Of a stretch of DNA of 33,017 nucleotides, positions 27,745 through 33,017 are shown piece after piece; position 1 is the first letter of the stretch; each line of letters starts with the position of its first letter. The DNA lies in assembly GCA_947628365.1 (NCBI GenBank), contig CANQZN010000004.1, positions 1 through 33,017 of the forward strand, in the 5' to 3' direction. The position numbers and the translations under genes were made by a program. The stretch comes from an uncultured Bacilli bacterium. GTDB lineage: Bacteria; Bacillota_I; Bacilli_A; RF39; UBA660. Below the pieces are notes generated by a model that searched no databases, was not told the origin of the DNA, and saw nothing but the letters and a program-made list of their open reading frames with translations.

Positions 27745-29013
27745 ATGAAGAAATATATTTCGATAATTTTATTATGTTGTATTTTTATTCCTAAAATGGC
27801 TTTGGCGAAGGTTTATTCTTGTAGTAATGCTCAAATAGAGATTGAAAAAGATGAAATAAGCCTTGGCGAGGCTACATTAATAAATATTAAATCATCTAAC
27901 TCTTATAATGTAACTTATACCCCTAGTGTGGAAGGCTATCTTAGTATTAACTCGGGAATTATTCGGGGTGAAAAAGATGGCAAAGTTAATTTAAATGTCC
28001 ATTTAGAATTTTTAAATAACTTAACTGGTGATAATGAATGTTCAGTGAGTATTCCTATAACTGTATTATCAAATGATGCAACTTTAAAGTCTTTAAATAT
28101 TGCTGGTACTGATTTAGCTAGTAGATTTCGTTCTAATATTTATGATTATGAAGTAAATGTTCCTTATAGCATTGAAAGTGTTAATATAAATGGCGAAGCA
28201 AATAGTGAAAAATCTCAAGTTACTGGTTTTACCGAAAGTTATCTTAATATTGGAGAAAATGAATATAAAGTAGTAGTTAAAGCTGAGAATGGCATGGAAG
28301 CAACTTATAATATTAAAGTAATAAGAGGAACACCGAATAACGATGCTTATTTAAAGGATCTAATTGTTGAAGGTTTTGTCTTAACACCAAAATTTAATAA
28401 AGATACTTTAAAATATACTTTAGAAGTCGGGAAAGATATTGAAACTATTAATGTTAAAGGCATTCCAAGTAATAGCTTAACAAAAGTAAATGGTACAGGA
28501 ACATTTACTTTGAATACTGGTAAAAATACATTTTTTATTTATACTTCAGCCGAAGATAATAGCTCGATGAAATATGAACTAGAAGTTGTTAAAAAGACTG
28601 GTAGTAGTAGGTTAAAAGATTTAAAAATTAATGGGTTTAATTTAGATACGGAATTTAATAGTGATAAATTTATTTATTACTTAAGTACAGAAGAAAATAT
28701 TAATAAGTTAGATATTGAAGCAGTGGGTGAAGATGAAAATGATGAAGTAACATTTATTGGCAATGATAAATTAAAAAATGGATTAAATGATATATATGTT
28801 AAAGTTACGAATAAGGATAAAACCACTACAACATATAGAATAGTAGTAGAAAAAATTAAAACTAATAATATGGGAAATAATATCTTATTAATTATTTTAT
28901 TTATAATGTTTGTTTTAGCGGTAATTACAATGGTTACATTACTAGCAATATTTATAAATAATAATTATGTAAAGAGATATAAATTAAAGAAAGTAAATAA
29001 AAAGGTGAGGTAA
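27745..29013 (+). CDS. Secreted/membrane-anchored protein with three cadherin-like beta-sandwich repeats
   Basis: Signal peptide MKKYISIILLCCIFIPKMALA; repeats ATLKSLNIAGTDL.., AYLKDLIVEGFVL.., SRLKDLKINGFNL..; C-terminal TM ILLIILFIMFVLAVITMVTLLAIFI and basic tail. Confidence 0.8.
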   Translation: MKKYISIILLCCIFIPKMALAKVYSCSNAQIEIEKDEISLGEATLINIKSSNSYNVTYTPSVEGYLSINSGIIRGEKDGKVNLNVHLEFLNNLTGDNECSVSIPITVLSNDATLKSLNIAGTDLASRFRSNIYDYEVNVPYSIESVNINGEANSEKSQVTGFTESYLNIGENEYKVVVKAENGMEATYNIKVIRGTPNNDAYLKDLIVEGFVLTPKFNKDTLKYTLEVGKDIETINVKGIPSNSLTKVNGTGTFTLNTGKNTFFIYTSAEDNSSMKYELEVVKKTGSSRLKDLKINGFNLDTEFNSDKFIYYLSTEENINKLDIEAVGEDENDEVTFIGNDKLKNGLNDIYVKVTNKDKTTTTYRIVVEKIKTNNMGNNILLIILFIMFVLAVITMVTLLAIFINNNYVKRYKLKKVNKKVR

Positions 29014-29014
29014 G

Positions 29015-30763
29015 ATGTTTGGAAAAATACTTTATATAAGTGATAATATTGCTCATGTTGAAAATAAAATGAGTAGAGATGTAGTTGCAGATTTAATGAA
29101 CGTACACGTTATATTTGAAGCTCCAAATCAAAGAATTTTAGGGGAAGTTATTGAACTTAATGATGATATTATTAAGATTAGATTTTTAGGTGAATATCAA
29201 GGAAAAAGATATTTAAATGGTGTTCTTAGAAAACCACTTTTAAGTTCAACCATTAGAGTAATTAATGGTGAAGAACTAATGGAATTAGTTGGAACCTATA
29301 ATGATAAAACATTTATTTTAGGTGACTCAGCAATCTATAAAAACTTTAAAGTTTGTCCATCAATTAATGATTTATTCTCTAACCATTTAGCTATATTTGG
29401 TAACAGTGGTTCTGGTAAATCTTGTGGAGTAGCCAGAATTGTCCAAAATGTATTTAGTAATAATGCCATGAATCCAATTAATGCTAATCTATTCATTTTT
29501 GATGCCTATGGCGAATATAAAAATGCTTTTCGCTCTCTTAATGCCATGAACCCTAATTACAATTATAAGTTTATAACAACTAACCCAACTGACGAAGATG
29601 ATGAACTATTAGATATTCCTATTCATTTACTTAATTTAGATGACTGGGCTTTATTATTACAAGCTGCTAATCACTCTCAACTTCCTATCATTGAAACAAC
29701 TATTAGACTTGCTAAAATATTTAGCCAAGAAAATGAAGAGTCAAGAAAACTAAAAAACCATTTAATAGCGAAAGCCTTACTAGCCATTCTATTTAGTAAT
29801 GAAACAACTGCTAATAAAAAGAATGAAATATTTACAGTCATTGAAGTATGTAATACGCCCGAATTTAATTTTGATACAGTTATCCCTGGTGTTGGATATA
29901 CAAGAATATTTAGTGAATGTTTTGAAATTGATTCTCATGGTAATTTTGGTGAAAGTGTTTTAATTACTGAATATATTTTAAAACATATTTTAGATGATAA
30001 TGTTGTCTTTAATGAACCACCTGAAGCTTATTATACTTTAGATGATTTTGCTAAAGCTATGGAATTTACTTTAATTAGTGAAGGTTTCCAAAATAATGAA
30101 AACTTATATGGTGACTCAATCATTTTAAAAGTAAGACTTAATACTTTAATGCAAAGTAAAGTTGGTAAATATTTTACTGGTGAAAAATTCTATAAAACAA
30201 GCGAATATATTAATAAATTAATAATGAAAAAAGATCATAAAGCTCAAATCATTAATATTAACTTAGAAGATATTGATGATGTTTATGCAAAGGTTATCGT
30301 TAAAATCTTCTGCCGGATTCTTTTTGAATATTCTAAAGCTTTAGAGAAAAGAGCAAGTATGCCTTTCCATTTATTCTTAGAAGAAGCCCATAGATATATC
30401 CAAAAAGATAGTGATACTTTCTTAATCGGTTATAATATTTTTGACCGTATTGCAAAAGAGGGTCGTAAATATGGAGTAATTTTAGATATTATTAGTCAAA
30501 GACCAGTTGAAATAAGTGATACTGTTATTGCTCAATGTTCTAACTTCTTAATATTTAAAATGACCCACCCATTAGATATCAAATATATTGAAGAAATGTT
30601 ACCTAATATCTCAAGTGATATCGTTGAAAAGCAAAAAGTTTTACAACCAGGTACTTGTGTTGGTTTTGGTGGAGCCTTTAAAATTCCAATGATAGTTAAA
30701 CTAGAAATGCCAAACCCAATGCCATATTCTTCTAACTGTGATGTTTCTACTTGCTGGCGTTAA
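29015..30763 (+). CDS. HerA/DUF87-like ATPase
   Basis: Walker A AIFGNSGSGKSCGVARIV; Walker B FHLFLEEAHRYI; KEGRKYGVILDIISQRPVEIS; N-terminal beta-barrel-like region. Confidence 0.85.
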   Translation: MFGKILYISDNIAHVENKMSRDVVADLMNVHVIFEAPNQRILGEVIELNDDIIKIRFLGEYQGKRYLNGVLRKPLLSSTIRVINGEELMELVGTYNDKTFILGDSAIYKNFKVCPSINDLFSNHLAIFGNSGSGKSCGVARIVQNVFSNNAMNPINANLFIFDAYGEYKNAFRSLNAMNPNYNYKFITTNPTDEDDELLDIPIHLLNLDDWALLLQAANHSQLPIIETTIRLAKIFSQENEESRKLKNHLIAKALLAILFSNETTANKKNEIFTVIEVCNTPEFNFDTVIPGVGYTRIFSECFEIDSHGNFGESVLITEYILKHILDDNVVFNEPPEAYYTLDDFAKAMEFTLISEGFQNNENLYGDSIILKVRLNTLMQSKVGKYFTGEKFYKTSEYINKLIMKKDHKAQIININLEDIDDVYAKVIVKIFCRILFEYSKALEKRASMPFHLFLEEAHRYIQKDSDTFLIGYNIFDRIAKEGRKYGVILDIISQRPVEISDTVIAQCSNFLIFKMTHPLDIKYIEEMLPNISSDIVEKQKVLQPGTCVGFGGAFKIPMIVKLEMPNPMPYSSNCDVSTCWR

Positions 30764-30788
30764 AATGTATTGAAAAATACATTTTTTT
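30762..30788 (+). terminator. Rho-independent terminator after the HerA-like gene
   Basis: AAAATGTATT GAAA AATACATTTTTTT. Confidence 0.7.
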
Positions 30789-30822
30789 ATTGTAATATTT
30801 TCATATGAAGGAAGGAAGATAT

Positions 30823-31722
30823 ATGGGCTTAGAATTAACCAATGTATCTAAATCATTTGGTAGTAAAAAAGTAGTAGATAATATCAATTTATCATTAAGT
30901 AAACCCGGTGTATTTGGTCTTTTAGGTACAAATGGTGCTGGTAAAACCACTACAATAAGAATGATTTTAGGTATTTTAAAAAAAGATAGTGGTTCAATAT
31001 TATGGAACGGAGAAAAAGTTAGTAGAGAAACTGTTAACTTTGGTTATCTACCAGAAGAAAGAGGTATTTACCCTAAAACTAAAGTGTATGATCAATTAAT
31101 GTATTTTGCTAAATTAAAAGGGATGCCTAAAGATGAGGCTGATGCCGAAATTAAAAAGTGGGCTAAGAAATTAAAAGTAACGGAATACTTAAATATGACT
31201 GCTGAAAAATTATCTAAAGGAAATCAACAAAAGATTCAATTTATGACTGCGATTATTCATGAACCAGAATTAATCGTTTTAGATGAACCTTTTAGTGGCT
31301 TAGATCCTGTTAATACCGAAATACTTAAAAATATTATAATTGAACTAGTTAAAAAGGGAAAATATATTATTATGTCTGCGCATCAAATGGCTACCATTGA
31401 AGAATTTTGTAGCGATATTTTAATATTAAATAAAGGGAAAACAGTTTTACAAGGTAACTTAAAAACTATTAAGAGTAAATATAACGCAAATAGAGTAGTT
31501 ATAGAAACTATGGATGATATAGATAAATATATTACTAAATTAAAATTAGAAATTGAAAATGTTGTTGATAATAAATATACCATTAAAATAGATAATGAAG
31601 ATATTGCTTATAAGTTATTAAACAATTTAGTTAAAGATGAAGTTAAAGTATTAAAGTTTGAAATTATGAAACCTACTTTAAATGACATATTTATAGAATG
31701 TGTGGGTGAAAAAGATGAATAG
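30823..31722 (+). CDS. ABC transporter ATP-binding protein (NatA-like)
   Basis: Walker A LLGTNGAGKTTTIRMI; signature LSKGNQQKIQF; Walker B LIVLDEPFSGLDPVN. Confidence 0.95.
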   Translation: MGLELTNVSKSFGSKKVVDNINLSLSKPGVFGLLGTNGAGKTTTIRMILGILKKDSGSILWNGEKVSRETVNFGYLPEERGIYPKTKVYDQLMYFAKLKGMPKDEADAEIKKWAKKLKVTEYLNMTAEKLSKGNQQKIQFMTAIIHEPELIVLDEPFSGLDPVNTEILKNIIIELVKKGKYIIMSAHQMATIEEFCSDILILNKGKTVLQGNLKTIKSKYNANRVVIETMDDIDKYITKLKLEIENVVDNKYTIKIDNEDIAYKLLNNLVKDEVKVLKFEIMKPTLNDIFIECVGEKDE

Positions 31723-32932
31723 TTTATTTACTGTTATTAGTTATACAATGAAAGATATGTTGAAAAGAAAATCTTTCATTATATCTACTATAATTATTTT
31801 ATTATTAATTGTTGTTGGTTTTAATATTCCTAATATCATTAGTAGTTTTGGTGGTGATGATTACAAAGAAAAATTACTAATTGTCGATAGTGAGAATATT
31901 TTTGAAGGCAATTTAAACATGCTAAATGAATTAAATTTAGGTTATGAAGTAAGTGTCCAAAATATAGAAAAAGATGCAATAAAAGATAAAATAGAAAATG
32001 AAGATATCGATTCAGCCATTATTTTAGAAAAAGTAGATAATAATATTAAAATGAATTATATTGTCGAAGATGCTTCTATGTTTAGTGAAATTCCCCAAGA
32101 CTTAGTAAATGCTATTAGTACTATTTATACAAATATTCAAATTAATAAATTACATTTAACTGAAGAAGAAATAGCAAGTATAACTCCTAGTTTTGAATTT
32201 AATATTGAACAAATAAAAGAACAAGCAGAAGGTAATGTCTTTGTTATTATGATTTTATCAATATTCTTATTCTATGCAATTTATTTCTGTGCCTATCAAG
32301 TATCAAGTTCTATTACAATAGAAAAAACTTCAAAAATAATTGAAACACTAGTAACATCTACTAGTCCTAAGACTATTGTTTTAGGTAAAACTATTGGTAT
32401 AGGCATCGTTGGATTATTACAATTAATTTTAATTATTGGTGTATCTTTATTAAGTGCTAATTTATTTTTAGATCATGAATTAATTAATTTAGTTTTAGAT
32501 ACATCTAATATAACATTGTATTTAGGTATAATTACTATTATATACTTTATTTTAGGTTACTTTACATTTGCTCTTTTATATGCTTTAACTGGATCAACAG
32601 TTAGTAAACCAGAAGATATTCAATCTGCTAACTCACCAATTGCTTTAGTTGCAGTAGCTAGTTTCTATTTATCTTATTTTACTATGATGAATCCTACGAG
32701 TAATTTAAATACTTTTGCTTCAATGTTCCCATTATCATCACCATTTTGTATGCCATTTAGAGTTATGATGGGGCTTGCTTCTCTTAAAGATGTTTTAATA
32801 TCAATTGTCTTATTATTAGTAACTATCTTAATTATTGCTAAAGTAACTATCAAAATATATTCAAATGCTATTATAAATTATGGTACTAAATTAAGTATTA
32901 AAGATATTATTAATATGTATAAGAGTAAATAG
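31715..32932 (+). CDS. ABC-2 type permease (NatB-like)
   Basis: N-terminal TM, large extracytoplasmic domain, then FLFYAIYFCAYQVSSSITIEKTSKIIETLVTSTSPKTIVLGKTIGIGIVGLLQ and further TMs; overlaps the ATPase gene. Confidence 0.92.
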   Translation: MNSLFTVISYTMKDMLKRKSFIISTIIILLLIVVGFNIPNIISSFGGDDYKEKLLIVDSENIFEGNLNMLNELNLGYEVSVQNIEKDAIKDKIENEDIDSAIILEKVDNNIKMNYIVEDASMFSEIPQDLVNAISTIYTNIQINKLHLTEEEIASITPSFEFNIEQIKEQAEGNVFVIMILSIFLFYAIYFCAYQVSSSITIEKTSKIIETLVTSTSPKTIVLGKTIGIGIVGLLQLILIIGVSLLSANLFLDHELINLVLDTSNITLYLGIITIIYFILGYFTFALLYALTGSTVSKPEDIQSANSPIALVAVASFYLSYFTMMNPTSNLNTFASMFPLSSPFCMPFRVMMGLASLKDVLISIVLLLVTILIIAKVTIKIYSNAIINYGTKLSIKDIINMYKSK

Positions 32933-33017
32933 TGTCAAGTTGGTGAATTGGAAAAGTAAATGCAACCAGCAAATCAAGTAAATAAAATGGAAAAGTAAAA
33001 GCAATTTAAAATTGGTA

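Noticed and set aside
30823-32932. ABC transporter as a dedicated bacteriocin/immunity system
   Set aside because: Looks like a generic NatAB-type exporter; no peptide precursor or modification gene is visible nearby.
1-33017. CRISPR arrays, transposases, integrases, tRNA or rRNA genes
   Set aside because: No direct-repeat array, mobile-element protein or cloverleaf was recognised on either strand by eye.

Overview
The window is an AT-rich, low-GC Firmicutes/Bacilli-type chromosomal segment with ordinary translation (code 11; TGA is used as a stop, e.g. at the ends of dtd and comN). Most of it is densely packed core genes in blocks that match known Bacillus synteny: comEA-comEC-holA; mnmA; spoVB-like flippase (minus strand); comN-rel-dtd; T-box-hisS-aspS-asnS-gatCAB; a very large sigma-70 factor; SPOR protein-mreC-mreD; a DUF3419/SAM-fold protein; spoIVFA-spoIVFB; L21 leader-rplU-prp-rpmA; trmB (minus); a cadherin-like-repeat surface protein; a HerA-like ATPase; and a NatAB-like ABC exporter. 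No CRISPR array, transposon, prophage, tRNA or rRNA was seen. The strongest unusual signals are: (1) a SigA-like sigma factor of about 1140 aa with a roughly 640-aa C-terminal extension after region 4.2, made of six degenerate repeats with a period of about 93 aa, plus a non-canonical region 2.4 and a novel N-terminus; (2) a Rel (p)ppGpp enzyme whose hydrolase HD motif is eroded (HDxxED to HExxNN) while the synthetase looks intact; (3) a compact T-box with an apparent Asp (GAC) specifier, overlapped by a His codon (CAC), upstream of hisS, an archaeal-type aspS, asnS and gatCAB, with a perfect palindrome over its promoter -35. All product calls rest on motif recognition by eye; no database search was run.
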